From contig NZ_NRQR01000028.1 in NCBI RefSeq assembly GCF_002849595.1, positions 62,001 to 126,000 on the forward strand: a stretch of 64,000 nucleotides of DNA, written 5' to 3'. Positions 15,980 through 24,862 of this stretch are shown here, piece by piece. Made by a program: the position numbers and the translations under genes. The stretch's first letter is position 1, and every line of letters begins with the position of its first letter. Under the pieces are notes generated by a model, which was not told the origin of the DNA, searched no databases, and saw only the letters and a list, made by a program, of their open reading frames with translations. Source of the DNA: Luteimonas rhizosphaerae. Its GTDB lineage: Bacteria > Pseudomonadota > Gammaproteobacteria > Xanthomonadales > Xanthomonadaceae.

Positions 15980-16273
15980 ATGCCCGCACTGCTCGCTGCA
16001 TTTTTCGCCGCCGTAGGTCCTTGGATCGCGCGTTTCATGATGGTCAAGGGTGTCTTGATCGTCGCCGGCTTTATGGCTCGGCTTGGTGTCGTTCTCGCGA
16101 CCAACGAGTTCGCCATGGAACCCTTGATCGAGCACGTCACCACGATGTGGATGACCATCCCCGCCGGCATGCAGTGCTGGCTCTCGCTTCTTGGCGTCAC
16201 CAAGGTCGCGTCGATCATGGTTACTGGCATGACGCTCATCGGCTTCAAACGCGTCTTTATCGCGAGGGCTTGA
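15980..16273 (+). CDS. phage minor coat protein, pVI-like (DUF2523)
   Basis: 97 residues from ATG 15980, four bases after the adsorption gene. Three hydrophobic segments: LLAAFFAAVGPWIA, VLIVAGFMARLGVVLA and VASIMVTGMTLIGF. Size, topology and position between the adsorption and Zot genes are those of DUF2523/pVI proteins, which anchor the tip protein and finish virion release. Confidence 0.7.
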   Translation: MPALLAAFFAAVGPWIARFMMVKGVLIVAGFMARLGVVLATNEFAMEPLIEHVTTMWMTIPAGMQCWLSLLGVTKVASIMVTGMTLIGFKRVFIARA

Positions 16274-16275
16274 CC

Positions 16276-17463
16276 ATGAGTGCCATTGCGAAAACCTCAT
16301 CGATCACCCTCATTACAGGCGTTCCCGGCAGCGGCAAGACGCTGCGCGCCGTGTGGTACGCAAAGCAAGCTGTCGACGCGGGCGAGACCGTGTTTCAGTG
16401 CAACGTCAACGGCATGGCCGTTGAAGGCGTGATCGAATTTCCGGACCCCACGAAGTGGGAGGACCTGCCCGCCGGCGCCGTGCTCATCGTCGACGAGTGT
16501 CAGCGTTTTTTCCGCGCCGGCATGGGCGCCGGCAAGTCGTTGCCGAGCTATATCGCGCAGATGGAGACGATCCGGCACATGGGCATCCGGCTCATCCTGC
16601 TGACTCAGCATCCCGCGCTGATCCACGGCAATATCCGTGCGCTGGTCGGCATGCATGAGCACATCGTGCGCGAGGATGGTAAGCAGTCCGTGACGGTCTA
16701 CACGCGGTCGCGTGTCATCGACAATGTGCGCAGCGATAGGGCGCTCGCGACGGAAGATCATCACACCTGGGCATACCCGAAGGAGGTTTTCGAACTCTAC
16801 AAAAGCGCGGAGGTGCACACCGTCAAGCGGGTGTTCAAAGCGAAGTACAAGCGGGCCATCATTCTTGCCGCTATCGCGCTGCTCATCTTCGGCGCCGTCG
16901 CGTTGTTCGTTTACAGAGACATTGCGTCCAAGAAGGAGGCGGGTGCCACTGCCAGCGGTGGCGCGCTAGCGGCGACTCAGCCGCCTAGCGCCACCGCTGG
17001 CAGTGGTCCCGCCGATTCCAAGGTCGAACCGCGCTGGGAAACGGCCACCGACTACGCCATCGATCACCTCCCGCGATTCGGCACCATGCCGTGGACGGCG
17101 CCGATTTTCGATCAGCGCGCCGTGACGGCCGACCCGCAGCTCTATTGCCTGTCCTCGTCCGGCGGCCTCAATGCGCTGGGCGACTACAAGGAACCGTCCT
17201 GCAGCTGCATGACGGAGCAGGGCACACGTTGGGACATCAGCGACGCTGAGTGCCGCACGGTCGCGCTGCACGGCGCCCCCTATAACCCCTACCGCCAGCA
17301 GCAACAGCAGCAGCCCCAGCAGCCACAGCAGGCCCCCACGCAGCCCGCCGGCGCCCAACCCGCGACCGTCGTGGGCGTCGGCCCCTCCTACGGTGCCACG
17401 GCCTCCTATGGCGACTACGGGATCGAGACAGGCCGCTACATCGGGCAGGGCGTCGGTCGCTGA
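16276..17463 (+). CDS. zot: Zot-family phage assembly ATPase (pI role)
   Basis: 395 residues from ATG 16276, two bases after the pVI-like gene; readings from 16021 overlap that gene. The cytoplasmic ATPase has Walker A GVPGSGKT (about residue 15) and Walker B VLIVDEC (about 70). One membrane helix lies at about residues 195-213 (AIILAAIALLIFGAVALFVY). The periplasmic part is Pro/Gln-rich near the end (YRQQQQQQPQQPQQ). Inovirus Zot/pI drives export of the virion through the inner membrane. Confidence 0.85.
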   Translation: MSAIAKTSSITLITGVPGSGKTLRAVWYAKQAVDAGETVFQCNVNGMAVEGVIEFPDPTKWEDLPAGAVLIVDECQRFFRAGMGAGKSLPSYIAQMETIRHMGIRLILLTQHPALIHGNIRALVGMHEHIVREDGKQSVTVYTRSRVIDNVRSDRALATEDHHTWAYPKEVFELYKSAEVHTVKRVFKAKYKRAIILAAIALLIFGAVALFVYRDIASKKEAGATASGGALAATQPPSATAGSGPADSKVEPRWETATDYAIDHLPRFGTMPWTAPIFDQRAVTADPQLYCLSSSGGLNALGDYKEPSCSCMTEQGTRWDISDAECRTVALHGAPYNPYRQQQQQQPQQPQQAPTQPAGAQPATVVGVGPSYGATASYGDYGIETGRYIGQGVGR

Positions 17464-17520
17464 ATTCCGCTCGAGCGGTGTTCCATTTCTGGAACTCGAA
17501 CTCCGCCTGTGTTCCTCGAA

Positions 17521-17573
17521 TTCCGACGTCTGGTCGGAAATAGAACAATCAGGGGTGCAGGGCATCGCCCTGC
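17521..17573. other. two adjacent hairpins downstream of zot
   Basis: TTCCGAC-GTCTG-GTCGGAA (17521-17539) and GCAGGGC-ATC-GCCCTGC (17557-17573) lie in the 126-base gap between the convergent zot and minus-strand regulator genes. They could end both transcripts. In filamentous phages this position often also holds packaging or origin hairpins. Confidence 0.5.
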
Positions 17574-17589
17574 GGATACGCTCCTGACG

Positions 17590-17907
17590 CTACACGCCGC
17601 CCCTGAGCGCCTTCTGCACGTTCTCGCGCAGCCCCGGCCCCGGCCCCGAGCCATCCACCCCGCAAACCCGCTTCTGCGCGTACCGGCGTCGCACGCCGTC
17701 CCGGAAGTGCACGATCTTGGCATCGAACCGGAACGGCCGCTGCTCGCGGTCCTCCTGCATCATGGCTCGCCATTCTTGCGCGATGCCCACCGTCAGTGCC
17801 AGGTATCCAAGGTCATCGGGTCCAAACTCGTGTCCCTCGGGCGACACCAGCTTGTCGCCGCGGAACGAAAAACCGGCCCAAGGGCCGGTCAGTTGTCGAT
17901 CACGCAT
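17590..17907 (-). CDS. phage accessory protein, DUF3653-like
   Basis: 105 residues. The N-terminal TGPWAGFSFRGDKLVSPEGHEF and LGYLALTVGIAQEWRAMM are, as I recall, shared by small proteins annotated DUF3653 in Xanthomonad filamentous phages; the C-terminus is basic. It is transcribed opposite to the virion genes. In the circular phage it lies directly downstream of the repressor-like gene, whose extended frame would end eight bases into this gene (ATGCGTGA). A regulatory role is inferred. Confidence 0.55.
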   Translation of the reverse strand: MRDRQLTGPWAGFSFRGDKLVSPEGHEFGPDDLGYLALTVGIAQEWRAMMQEDREQRPFRFDAKIVHFRDGVRRRYAQKRVCGVDGSGPGPGLRENVQKALRGGV

Positions 17908-17968
17908 GGGCCTGCCTCCACAGTACGGCCGGCCGACGCTGCCGAAGCCGTCGCAGCCACCGCGTGAC

Positions 17969-17996
17969 GATTAACATAATGTACATTATGCGAAGT
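17969..17996. other. attR (dif-like XerCD site, right)
   Basis: A XerD-type arm TTAACATAA (17971-17979), central TGTACA and XerC-type arm TTATGCGAAGT. Read on the minus strand it closely matches the E. coli dif pattern as I remember it (CGCATAA, six bases, TTATGTTAA). Joined with the left host arm it would regenerate the chromosomal dif. Confidence 0.75.
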
Positions 17997-18130
17997 CTTA
18001 TCTTATGAGCTACTAGGTTTGCTTCGCCTCGTTCCGCCTTGTGCCATCTCCCCTGGATCCTGATAACGCCTGTCACCACCGACTTTCCGAATCACACGTC
18101 CCGGATGTCGACGTGGCACGGACGCCTCGC

Positions 18131-18193
18131 GATTCCCGCATCTAGGGAGAACGACTGCCGATGGGCAGCTCTGTTCTCCGAGGATGCGGGATC
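18131..18193 (-). ncRNA. long structured hairpin downstream of the small peptide gene
   Basis: Nested complementarity: GATTCCCGCATC with GATGCGGGATC (one bulged T), then GGAGAAC with GTTCTCC, then CTGCC-GATG-GGCAG at the tip, separated by small internal loops. On the minus strand it begins 14 bases after the stop of the 28-residue peptide, so it may be a 3' stabiliser or terminator, or part of a separate RNA. There is no T run. Confidence 0.4.
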
Positions 18194-18207
18194 CACCGTC
18201 TGATCGA

Positions 18208-18294
18208 TCAGAAGATCAGCATCAGAAGACCGATCACCACGACCAGACCGATGAGAAAGATGATTCCGGCGGTTGTTCCGAGAAACTTGAGCAT
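18208..18294 (-). CDS. 28-residue hydrophobic peptide
   Basis: ATG 18294 is preceded by AGGTGA at good spacing, and the stop is at 18208. The peptide begins MLKFLGTTAGIIFLIGLVVV and is nearly all hydrophobic, forming one membrane helix with a single Lys at the start. The stop lies inside the 14-base palindrome TCTGATCGATCAGA (18199-18212). Size and composition recall type I toxin peptides or regulatory small membrane proteins; neither can be shown. A longer in-frame reading to 18483 is not protein-like. Confidence 0.45.
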   Translation of the reverse strand: MLKFLGTTAGIIFLIGLVVVIGLLMLIF

Positions 18295-18932
18295 TGCAGT
18301 CACCTGATAACGAATGAGCGACCAGCCTAGTGGTCGCCAAAGCGCGTTTCGATGGCCTTGCGCATACGTTCGGCGTACGCGGGCATGACGCAGCACGAGC
18401 GCCGTCCAGTGAAGCCGAGGTGCGGCGACGGACGGGATCTCTCGCGTCGTCGTCCGTTCCGATGGCGCCACGCACGCGGGCAAGCTCGAACTTCGCCCGC
18501 TGCCCGATGCAGTGCGTGCGCCGACGTGCCGGGCGACGTGCTCGCCACTCTGTTTTTTCAGCGAACGCGGATGGTATCGACCCGGAAGATTGATGCCGTG
18601 ATCCCGACGATCGATCCAGTGATCTCGACGCCCCGACCCGCGAACAGCACTGGATGCAGTTCGACGTTCGAATCGGCGTCAGAGCTGGAGCACGCAGGCC
18701 TGACGCCAGGTTGCACGACCGCGAAGCCCGTCTGCAGCGTTGCGCCCTCGCCCTCGCCTGCAGGACGCTCTGGAACTTCGACGAGATCTCTACGTTCGAA
18801 ATCCTCGGAACGCCGTAATGCGTGCGGCACCCCCAGCCGCAGCCGTAGGCCCTGTCGCGCCGCGTCGTCGCGTTCGCGGATGCAGCGAGATGCACTTCGA
18901 ACCCGTCCATCGAAAAAATCATGAAAGAGTTG
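18295..18932. other. long region without a confident gene
   Basis: About 640 bases between the small peptide and the tRNA promoter. Open frames exist on both strands (for example 18558-18830, minus, 90 codons) but none has a good start, recognisable motif or neighbour support. The stretch may be a degraded gene next to the dif site. Confidence 0.3.
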
Positions 18933-18961
18933 TTGACGGTCTGCGTTTCACTTCATACAAT
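18933..18961 (+). promoter_or_regulatory. sigma-70 promoter for the tRNA pair
   Basis: TTGACG (18933-18938), 17 bases, TACAAT (18956-18961): close to consensus at ideal spacing, ending 17 bases before the first tRNA. Confidence 0.8.
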
Positions 18962-18978
18962 TTCGCGCTCCCAACAAC

Positions 18979-19054
18979 GGGGCCATAGCTCAGCTGGGAG
19001 AGCGCCTGCATGGCATGCAGGAGGTCGGCGGTTCGATCCCGCCTGGCTCCACCA
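18979..19054 (+). tRNA. tRNA-Ala (GGC)
   Basis: 76 bases including an encoded CCA end. Acceptor GGGGCCA/TGGCTCC (one G-T pair), anticodon stem CCTGC/GCAGG with loop ATGGCAT giving anticodon GGC, and a T-loop GTTCGATCC region. First of two tRNAs in one unit. Confidence 0.95.
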
Positions 19055-19099
19055 CATTTCCGGGTCACAGGCCGATCCGGTGATGGTTCAAGAAACTGC

Positions 19100-19175
19100 G
19101 TCCCCATCGTCTAGAGGCCTAGGACACCACCCTTTCACGGTGGACACCGGGGTTCGAATCCCCGTGGGGACGCCA
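19100..19175 (+). tRNA. tRNA-Glu (TTC)
   Basis: 76 bases with encoded CCA. Acceptor GTCCCCA/TGGGGAC, anticodon stem CCACC/GGTGG with loop CTTTCAC giving anticodon TTC, T arm CGGGG-TTCGAAT-CCCCG. It follows tRNA-Ala by 45 bases. Confidence 0.95.
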
Positions 19176-19186
19176 CTTCTTCGAGG

Positions 19187-19211
19187 AAAGCCCGCTCACG
19201 CGGGCTTTTTT
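19187..19211 (+). terminator. rho-independent terminator of the tRNA operon
   Basis: AAAGCCCGC, loop TCAC, GCGGGCTTT followed by more T (six in all). It lies 11 bases after tRNA-Glu. Confidence 0.9.
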
Positions 19212-19269
19212 CGTTGTGCGGTTCGGTGACGGCTGCGCCTGCGGCGGTCCCGTTCCTGATGGGGGAGGA

Positions 19270-19773
19270 CTAGCGCTGCGTCACCGCCGGCATCGATCCG
19301 ACTTCCTCATCGCTCGCGGGTCGCAAGGTCGCGACGCCGTGTCCCTGTTCGACCAGGTACTGCAGCCACTTGCCGAGGAAGGTGTTCATCCGCATCCGGT
19401 GATCGACGACTTCCGACGGTGGCGGGAACATGCCGATGACGTCCTGCCAGCGCCGGCCCACGTAACAGTGCGTGGCCTCGACCTGGCGCGCATCCCGGTA
19501 GACCCGCAGATACGCCGACGGATCGAGTTCGCCGGTGCTCGGATCGATCATCGTGTAGCTCAGGCGCAACTCGGTCGTGTACGGATGCTGGGCGATGATG
19601 TCCAGCCGCACCGGAAGCGTGCCCGGCGCGTCCGACAGATAGAGGCCGGGCGCGAGGTCGCCGGGATGGAACAGGCGCGTGAGACGCGTGTGGTTCTCCG
19701 CGTACAGCGCCATCAGCCAGCCGAAACGCCCCAGAGCGGGGACGCGTGGCCGTCGGGTCAGGACATTCGACAT
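19270..19773 (-). CDS. DUF1249 family protein (YqiB-like)
   Basis: 167 residues from ATG 19773 (MSNVL); a GTG one codon earlier is possible. Conserved blocks include the N-terminal ALYAENHTRLTRLF, HPYTTELRLSYTM, the YRDARQVEA strand and MRMNTFLGKWLQYLVEQGH. These match the DUF1249/YqiB family of small cytoplasmic proteins, which has no assigned biochemical function. It stands alone between the tRNAs and ppsR. Confidence 0.75.
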   Translation of the reverse strand: MSNVLTRRPRVPALGRFGWLMALYAENHTRLTRLFHPGDLAPGLYLSDAPGTLPVRLDIIAQHPYTTELRLSYTMIDPSTGELDPSAYLRVYRDARQVEATHCYVGRRWQDVIGMFPPPSEVVDHRMRMNTFLGKWLQYLVEQGHGVATLRPASDEEVGSMPAVTQR

Positions 19774-19890
19774 CACCCGATGCTACACGCTGGCCAATGA
19801 ATCGAGCAGCGTCGCCGTAGGCCCGTTCCGGTTCCAGTTGCGAGGGCGCATCGCCGTGCCCTGCCCCCGCCTTGTGACTCGCCGCAAAGG

Positions 19891-20712
19891 TCAATACATC
19901 ACGCGTTCGATGCCGAGCGTGGCCAGCACCTTGCTGGAAATCTCCTCGATCGAGGTGTGCGTGGTGCTCAGCGACGGCACGCGTTCGGCGCGGAACAGTG
20001 CCTCCGCCGCGCTGACTTCGTGCTTGCAGGTTTCGAGTTTCGCGTAGCGCGAGTTCGGCCGGCGCTCCTGGCGGATCTGCGCAAGCCTGACCGGATCGAT
20101 GGTCAGCCCGAACAGCTTGCTGCGATGCGCGCGCAGGCGCGGCGGCAGGCGGTCGTGCTCGAGATCCTCGTCGGTCAGCGGGTAGTTCGCCGCGCGCACG
20201 CCGTGATGCAGCGCCAGGTAGACGCAGGTCGGCGTCTTGCCTGCGCGGGAGACGGCGACGAGGATCACGTCGGCCTCGTCGTAGTTGATCGACATGCCGT
20301 CGTCGTGCGTCAGCGCGAAGTTCATCGCATTGATGCGGCGGTGGTAAGCCTCGAAATCCACCATGCCGTGCGCGCGTCCGACCCGCGATTCGCGGTTCTC
20401 GAGCAGCTCGCGCTCGAGCGGCTCGATGAACGGGGCGAAGACATCGAGCACCAGCGCCCCGCTCTCGCCGAGCACCAGGGCCAGGCCGGTATCGACGCAG
20501 GAACTGATGACGATCGGACGCGTGCCCATCGCCTCGCCGCGCGCGCGGATCAGGCCGGCGACCTCACGCGCGCGCGTCTCGTTGTCGACGAACGGAATGC
20601 GGTTGGTGCTGAACTGGGTGCCACTGAACTGGGTCAGCAGGCTGTGGCCGATGGTTTCGGCAGTGATACCGGTGCCATCGGAAACATAGAACACGGGACG
20701 GGGACTGGACAT
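19891..20712 (-). CDS. ppsR: PEP synthase regulatory kinase/pyrophosphorylase PpsR
   Basis: 273 residues from ATG 20712. It begins [21 protein letters not shown] and carries the nucleotide-binding loop [11 protein letters not shown] at about residue 150, both typical of the DUF299 bifunctional ADP-dependent kinase and phosphorylase. It inactivates PEP synthase by threonine phosphorylation and reactivates it by phosphorolysis. Divergent from ppsA across 115 bases, which fits the role. An in-frame extension to 21135 crosses ppsA and is not credible. Confidence 0.9.
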   Translation of the reverse strand: MSSPRPVFYVSDGTGITAETIGHSLLTQFSGTQFSTNRIPFVDNETRAREVAGLIRARGEAMGTRPIVISSCVDTGLALVLGESGALVLDVFAPFIEPLERELLENRESRVGRAHGMVDFEAYHRRINAMNFALTHDDGMSINYDEADVILVAVSRAGKTPTCVYLALHHGVRAANYPLTDEDLEHDRLPPRLRAHRSKLFGLTIDPVRLAQIRQERRPNSRYAKLETCKHEVSAAEALFRAERVPSLSTTHTSIEEISSKVLATLGIERVMY

Positions 20713-20827
20713 GCGCGCTCCGCGGTGCGGACGAGCGTCTCGACGCCCGGGAAGGCTAAAATACCCGTTCCGTACCGGGACCGCCCGCCCGGTGACCTCC
20801 TTGATCACGCGTTTCGGAGTCTGTCCC

Positions 20828-23200
20828 TTGAGTGCCAACATCCTGTGGTTGCACGACCTGCGCCTCACCGACCTGGCCCAGGTCGGCGGCAAGAATTCAT
20901 CGCTCGGCGAAATGATCGGCAACCTCGCCAACCTCGGCGTTTCGGTGCCGGGCGGTTTCGCCACCACGGCCGATGCGTTCAAGGCATTCATCGCGCACAA
21001 CGATCTGCACCAGCGCATCTTCGACCGGCTCGCGCCGCTGGACGTCGAGGACGTCGCGGCGCTGACCGCCGCCGGCAAGGAGATCCGCGACTGGGTCATC
21101 GGTGCGCCGCTGCAGCCGGATCTCGATGCCGACATCCGCAGCGCCTACGAGACGCTGGCGGCCGACAACGGTGGTGGCGAGATCGCGGTCGCGGTGCGTT
21201 CGTCGGCCACGGCCGAGGATCTGCCCGATGCGTCGTTCGCGGGCCAGCAGGAAACCTTCCTCAACGTGACCGGCGCCGACGATGTCGTCGTCAAGGTCAA
21301 GGAAGTCTTCGCCAGCCTCTACAACGACCGCGCGATCGCCTACCGCGTGCATCACGGCTTCAAGCACGAAGACGTGTTCCTGTCGGCCGGCGTGCAGCTG
21401 ATGGTGCGCTCCGACGTCGGCTCGTCGGGCGTGCTGTTCACGCTCGACACCGAATCCGGCTTCCGCGACGTCGTCTTCATCACCTCGAGCTTCGGCCTCG
21501 GCGAGATGGTCGTCCAGGGCGCGGTCAATCCCGACGAGTTCTACGTCTACAAGCCCACGCTCGCCAAGGGCAAGCCGGCGATCCTGCGGCGTTCGATCGG
21601 CAGCAAGCAGTTGCGCATGGTGTATTCCGACACGCCCGGCGAGCGGGTGCGCACCGAGGACACGCCGGCCGAGCTGCGCCACACCTTCTCCATCAGCGAC
21701 GAGGACGTGCATGAGCTCGCGCGCCAGGCGCTGACGATCGAGAAGCACTACGAGCGCCCGATGGACATCGAGTGGGCGAAGGACGGCGTCAGCGGCAAGC
21801 TGTTCATCGTGCAGGCGCGGCCGGAGACGGTGAAGTCGCGCGCGAAGGCGACGCAGATCGAGCGCTTCCATCTCGGCGCCCGCGGCGACGTGGTGGCCGA
21901 AGGCCGTGCGATCGGCCAGAAGATCGGGGCCGGCGTCGCGCGCGTCGTGCGGTCGCTCGACGACATGAGCCGCGTGCAGCCGGGCGACGTGCTGGTCGCC
22001 GACATGACCGATCCCGACTGGGAGCCGGTGATGAAGCGTGCGTCCGCGATCGTCACCAACCGCGGCGGCCGTACCTGCCACGCCGCGATCATCGCGCGCG
22101 AGCTCGGTGTGCCGGCCGTCGTCGGCACCGGCAACGCGCTGGACCTGATCGAGGATGGCAGCGAAGTCACGATCAGCTGCGCCGAGGGCGATACCGGCTA
22201 CATCTACGACGGCATTCTCGAGTTCGAGCGCATCACCACCGACCTGACGTCGATGCCCGAAGCGCCGCTCAAGATCATGATGAACGTCGCCAACCCCGAG
22301 CGCGCCTTCGATTTCGGCCAGCTGCCGAACGCCGGCATCGGCCTGGCGCGCCTGGAGATGATCATCGCCGCGCACATCGGCGTGCATCCGAACGCGCTGC
22401 TGGAGTACGACAAGCAGGAAGGCGACATCAAGAAGAAGATCGACGAGAAGGCGCGCGGCTACGCCGATCCGGTCAGCTTCTACGTCGATCGCCTGGCCGA
22501 AGGCATCGCGACGCTGACTGCGTCGGTTGCGCCCCACCCGGTCATCGTGCGCCTGTCGGACTTCAAGTCGAACGAGTACGCGAATCTCATCGGCGGCACG
22601 CGCTACGAGCCGGAAGAAGAAAACCCGATGATCGGCTTCCGCGGCGCCAGCCGCTACGTCGATCCGTCGTTCTCCGCAGCGTTCGCACTCGAGTGCAAGG
22701 CCGTGCTCAAGGTCCGCAACGACATGGGCCTCGACAATCTGTGGGTCATGATCCCGTTCGTCCGCACGCTGGACGAAGGCCGCAAGGTCATCGAGGTGCT
22801 GGAGCAGAACGGCCTCAAGCAGGGGGAAGCGGGCCTCAAGATCATCATGATGTGCGAAGTGCCGTCGAACGCGCTGATGGCCGATGAATTCCTCGACATC
22901 TTCGACGGCTTCTCGATCGGTTCCAACGACCTCACCCAGCTGACGCTGGGCCTGGACCGCGATTCGGCCGTCGTCGCGCACCTGTTCGACGAACGCGACC
23001 CGGCGGTCAAGAAGCTGCTGTCGATGGCGATCAAGTCGGCGCGCGCCAAGGGCAAGTACGTCGGCATCTGCGGCCAGGGCCCGTCCGATCATCCCGACCT
23101 GGCGCAGTGGCTGATGGAAGAAGGCATCGATTCGGTGTCGCTGAATCCCGATACCGTGGTCGATACCTGGCTCAAGCTCGCCAAGGCGCGCAAGGCTTAA
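20828..23200 (+). CDS. ppsA: phosphoenolpyruvate synthase
   Basis: 790 residues from TTG 20828, chosen because the product then begins [16 protein letters not shown] as in related PpsA proteins, with GGAG upstream. The ATP-binding N-terminal domain contains [10 protein letters not shown], the phosphohistidine domain has [15 protein letters not shown] (catalytic His), and the C-terminal PEP/pyruvate domain includes [11 protein letters not shown] and a CGQGPSDHP loop with the catalytic Cys. It makes PEP from pyruvate and ATP for gluconeogenesis. Upstream TAAAAT (20757-20762) may be the -10. Confidence 0.95.
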   Translation: MSANILWLHDLRLTDLAQVGGKNSSLGEMIGNLANLGVSVPGGFATTADAFKAFIAHNDLHQRIFDRLAPLDVEDVAALTAAGKEIRDWVIGAPLQPDLDADIRSAYETLAADNGGGEIAVAVRSSATAEDLPDASFAGQQETFLNVTGADDVVVKVKEVFASLYNDRAIAYRVHHGFKHEDVFLSAGVQLMVRSDVGSSGVLFTLDTESGFRDVVFITSSFGLGEMVVQGAVNPDEFYVYKPTLAKGKPAILRRSIGSKQLRMVYSDTPGERVRTEDTPAELRHTFSISDEDVHELARQALTIEKHYERPMDIEWAKDGVSGKLFIVQARPETVKSRAKATQIERFHLGARGDVVAEGRAIGQKIGAGVARVVRSLDDMSRVQPGDVLVADMTDPDWEPVMKRASAIVTNRGGRTCHAAIIARELGVPAVVGTGNALDLIEDGSEVTISCAEGDTGYIYDGILEFERITTDLTSMPEAPLKIMMNVANPERAFDFGQLPNAGIGLARLEMIIAAHIGVHPNALLEYDKQEGDIKKKIDEKARGYADPVSFYVDRLAEGIATLTASVAPHPVIVRLSDFKSNEYANLIGGTRYEPEEENPMIGFRGASRYVDPSFSAAFALECKAVLKVRNDMGLDNLWVMIPFVRTLDEGRKVIEVLEQNGLKQGEAGLKIIMMCEVPSNALMADEFLDIFDGFSIGSNDLTQLTLGLDRDSAVVAHLFDERDPAVKKLLSMAIKSARAKGKYVGICGQGPSDHPDLAQWLMEEGIDSVSLNPDTVVDTWLKLAKARKA

Positions 23201-23233
23201 CCGACGCCTCACGCGGTAGTTCGTACGCTGGAT

Positions 23234-23265
23234 GCCGCCCCGCTCACCCGGGGCGGCTTTTTTTT
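23234..23265 (+). terminator. rho-independent terminator of ppsA
   Basis: GCCGCCCCG, a six-base loop, CGGGGCGGC and eight T. Textbook form, 34 bases past the ppsA stop. Confidence 0.95.
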
Positions 23266-23327
23266 GGGCCGTGCCGCCGCTGGTGCGGCACCCGCAACCG
23301 CGGCGGTCGCCGCGACGGAGACGAACG

Positions 23328-24221
23328 ATGGAGAACATGTGGAGTGGCCTGCGCACGGCCGGCTGGACCGAAATGGCACTGGCCGTCGGCATACGCGTGA
23401 TCGGCGCGTTGCTGGTGTTCGCGATCGGCATGCGGATCGCCAAATGGGTGGCGGGGCTCGCCGAGACCGGTCTGACCCGCGCCCATGTCGAGCCGACCGC
23501 GACCCAGTTCCTGCGCAAGGTCGCCTACGTGCTGCTGATGGTGGTGCTGGTGCTCGCGTCGCTGCAGGTCATCGGCGTACCGATGACGTCGATGATCGCG
23601 GTGCTCGGCGCGGCCGGCCTGGCGATCGGCCTCGCGTTGAAGGATTCGCTGTCCAACATCGCGTCCGGCGTGATGCTGGTGACGCTCAAGCCCTTTCGCG
23701 TCGGCAATCTCGTGACGATCAACGGCGTCACCGGCACCGTCGAGGACGTCAGCATCTTCCAGACTCGCGTGCGCGGCGCCGACAACCAGGTCATCGTGCT
23801 GCCCAACAGCCTGATCACCACCGATTCGATCATCAACCTGACGCCCGACACGCGCCGTCGCATCGAGCTGATCATCGGTATCGGCTACGAAGACGACATC
23901 GATACGGCGCGCGAGGTCGCGATGCGGATCATGCACAACGAACCGCGCCTGCTCCCGGAGCCGGCGCCGGATGTGCTGGTCTATTCGCTGGGCGACAACA
24001 GCGTCAACCTCGGCATCCGCTGCCACGTCGCCAACGCCGACTTCTTCGCGACAAAGTGCGCGCTGACCGAACGCATCAAGAAGGGCTTCGACGCCGCGGA
24101 CATCGGCATTCCATACCCGCAGCGTGACGTGCATCTCTATCACCACGACGGTCGCGACCCCGCCCTGCCCGCGCCGGATGGCGAGCGCAGCCTCCCGGCG
24201 ACGGGTCCCGCGCGCGGCTAG
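23328..24221 (+). CDS. mscS: small-conductance mechanosensitive channel (MscS)
   Basis: 297 residues from ATG 23328, with GGAG before it. Three N-terminal membrane helices end in the pore helix [21 protein letters not shown] (about residues 100-120), followed by the beta domain ([27 protein letters not shown]) and the C-terminal alpha/beta domain ending [11 protein letters not shown]. It releases solutes on hypo-osmotic shock from the inner membrane. The stop overlaps that of convergent orn by four bases. Confidence 0.9.
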   Translation: MENMWSGLRTAGWTEMALAVGIRVIGALLVFAIGMRIAKWVAGLAETGLTRAHVEPTATQFLRKVAYVLLMVVLVLASLQVIGVPMTSMIAVLGAAGLAIGLALKDSLSNIASGVMLVTLKPFRVGNLVTINGVTGTVEDVSIFQTRVRGADNQVIVLPNSLITTDSIINLTPDTRRRIELIIGIGYEDDIDTAREVAMRIMHNEPRLLPEPAPDVLVYSLGDNSVNLGIRCHVANADFFATKCALTERIKKGFDAADIGIPYPQRDVHLYHHDGRDPALPAPDGERSLPATGPARG

Positions 24222-24799
24222 GCGTCGACGCCCGGCACCGCGAAGCGTCCGAGGTGCGGCCGGTAGTGCCGCAGCTCGTCGATCGAGTCGTGCACATCGC
24301 TGAGCGCGGTGTGCGCGGCCGACTTGCGCAGCCCCGCGAGCACATCCGGGGCCCAGCGCCGCGCCAGCTCCTTGATCGTGCTGACGTCCAGATTCCGGTA
24401 ATGAAAGAACCGTTCCAGCGTCGGCATCTGCCGGTGCAGGAAGCGCCGGTCCTGGCAGATCGAGTTGCCGCACATCGGCGACTTGCCGGGCGCGAGCCAG
24501 CGGCCGAGGAAGTCGAGCGTCTGCGCTTCGGCGTCGGCTAGGCTGACACCGGACTCGATCGAACGCTGCCACAAGCCGGAGCGCCGGTGCTGGGTCCGGT
24601 TCCAGTCGTCCATCGCCTCGAGCGTCGCGAGCGTGTGGGTGATCGCCAGCGACGGGCCTTCCGCCAGGACCTGCAACTGCGCGTCGGTGACGACGGTCGC
24701 GATCTCCAGGATCTGGTCGTTGTCGGTGTCGAGACCGGTCATCTCGAGGTCGATCCAGATCAGTCGTCCGTCGGTGGCGGGGTCTGCGCTCGGCGTCAT
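24218..24799 (-). CDS. orn: oligoribonuclease
   Basis: 193 residues, normal length. DEDDh exonuclease motifs: [10 protein letters not shown] (Exo I, D and E), [17 protein letters not shown] (Exo II) and [14 protein letters not shown] (Exo III with His and Asp). It degrades two- to five-base RNA remnants and the pGpG product of cyclic-di-GMP breakdown, and is essential in many gammaproteobacteria. Single gene between two plus-strand neighbours. Confidence 0.95.
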   Translation of the reverse strand: MTPSADPATDGRLIWIDLEMTGLDTDNDQILEIATVVTDAQLQVLAEGPSLAITHTLATLEAMDDWNRTQHRRSGLWQRSIESGVSLADAEAQTLDFLGRWLAPGKSPMCGNSICQDRRFLHRQMPTLERFFHYRNLDVSTIKELARRWAPDVLAGLRKSAAHTALSDVHDSIDELRHYRPHLGRFAVPGVDA

Positions 24800-24862
24800 G
24801 GGTCGCGTTCGATGAAGTGACGGCGCATCATATCGCAGCCTGTTTCTCTACCGCGCCCGCCC

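Larger units (their letters stand above)
11656..17990. mobile_element. filamentous (inovirus) prophage integrated at a dif-like site
   Basis: About 6.3 kb bounded by identical 14-base cores ACATAATGTACATT at 11658-11671 and 17974-17987. The content follows the inovirus plan on the plus strand: Rep, ssDNA-binding protein, small membrane proteins, major coat, terminator, adsorption protein, pVI-like, Zot. Regulators lie on the minus strand at both ends. There is no integrase gene, so integration is expected to use the host XerC/XerD at dif, as known for CTX-phi and for Xanthomonas phages Cf1 and phi-Lf. All structural genes look intact, so it could still be active. Confidence 0.9.

Noticed and set aside
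17590-18000. Possible integrase or Xer gene for the prophage
   Set aside because: No tyrosine-recombinase motifs in any frame; dif-type cores indicate use of host XerCD.
18092-18922. 276-codon minus-strand frame covering the region left of the tRNAs
   Set aside because: Ser/Arg-rich composition, contains the better-supported short peptide in another frame, no recognisable domain.
20897-23518. 873-codon open frame antisense to ppsA
   Set aside because: Shadow of a long, strongly codon-biased GC-rich gene. The translation is His/Arg/Asp-rich without motifs, and ppsA on the other strand is certain.
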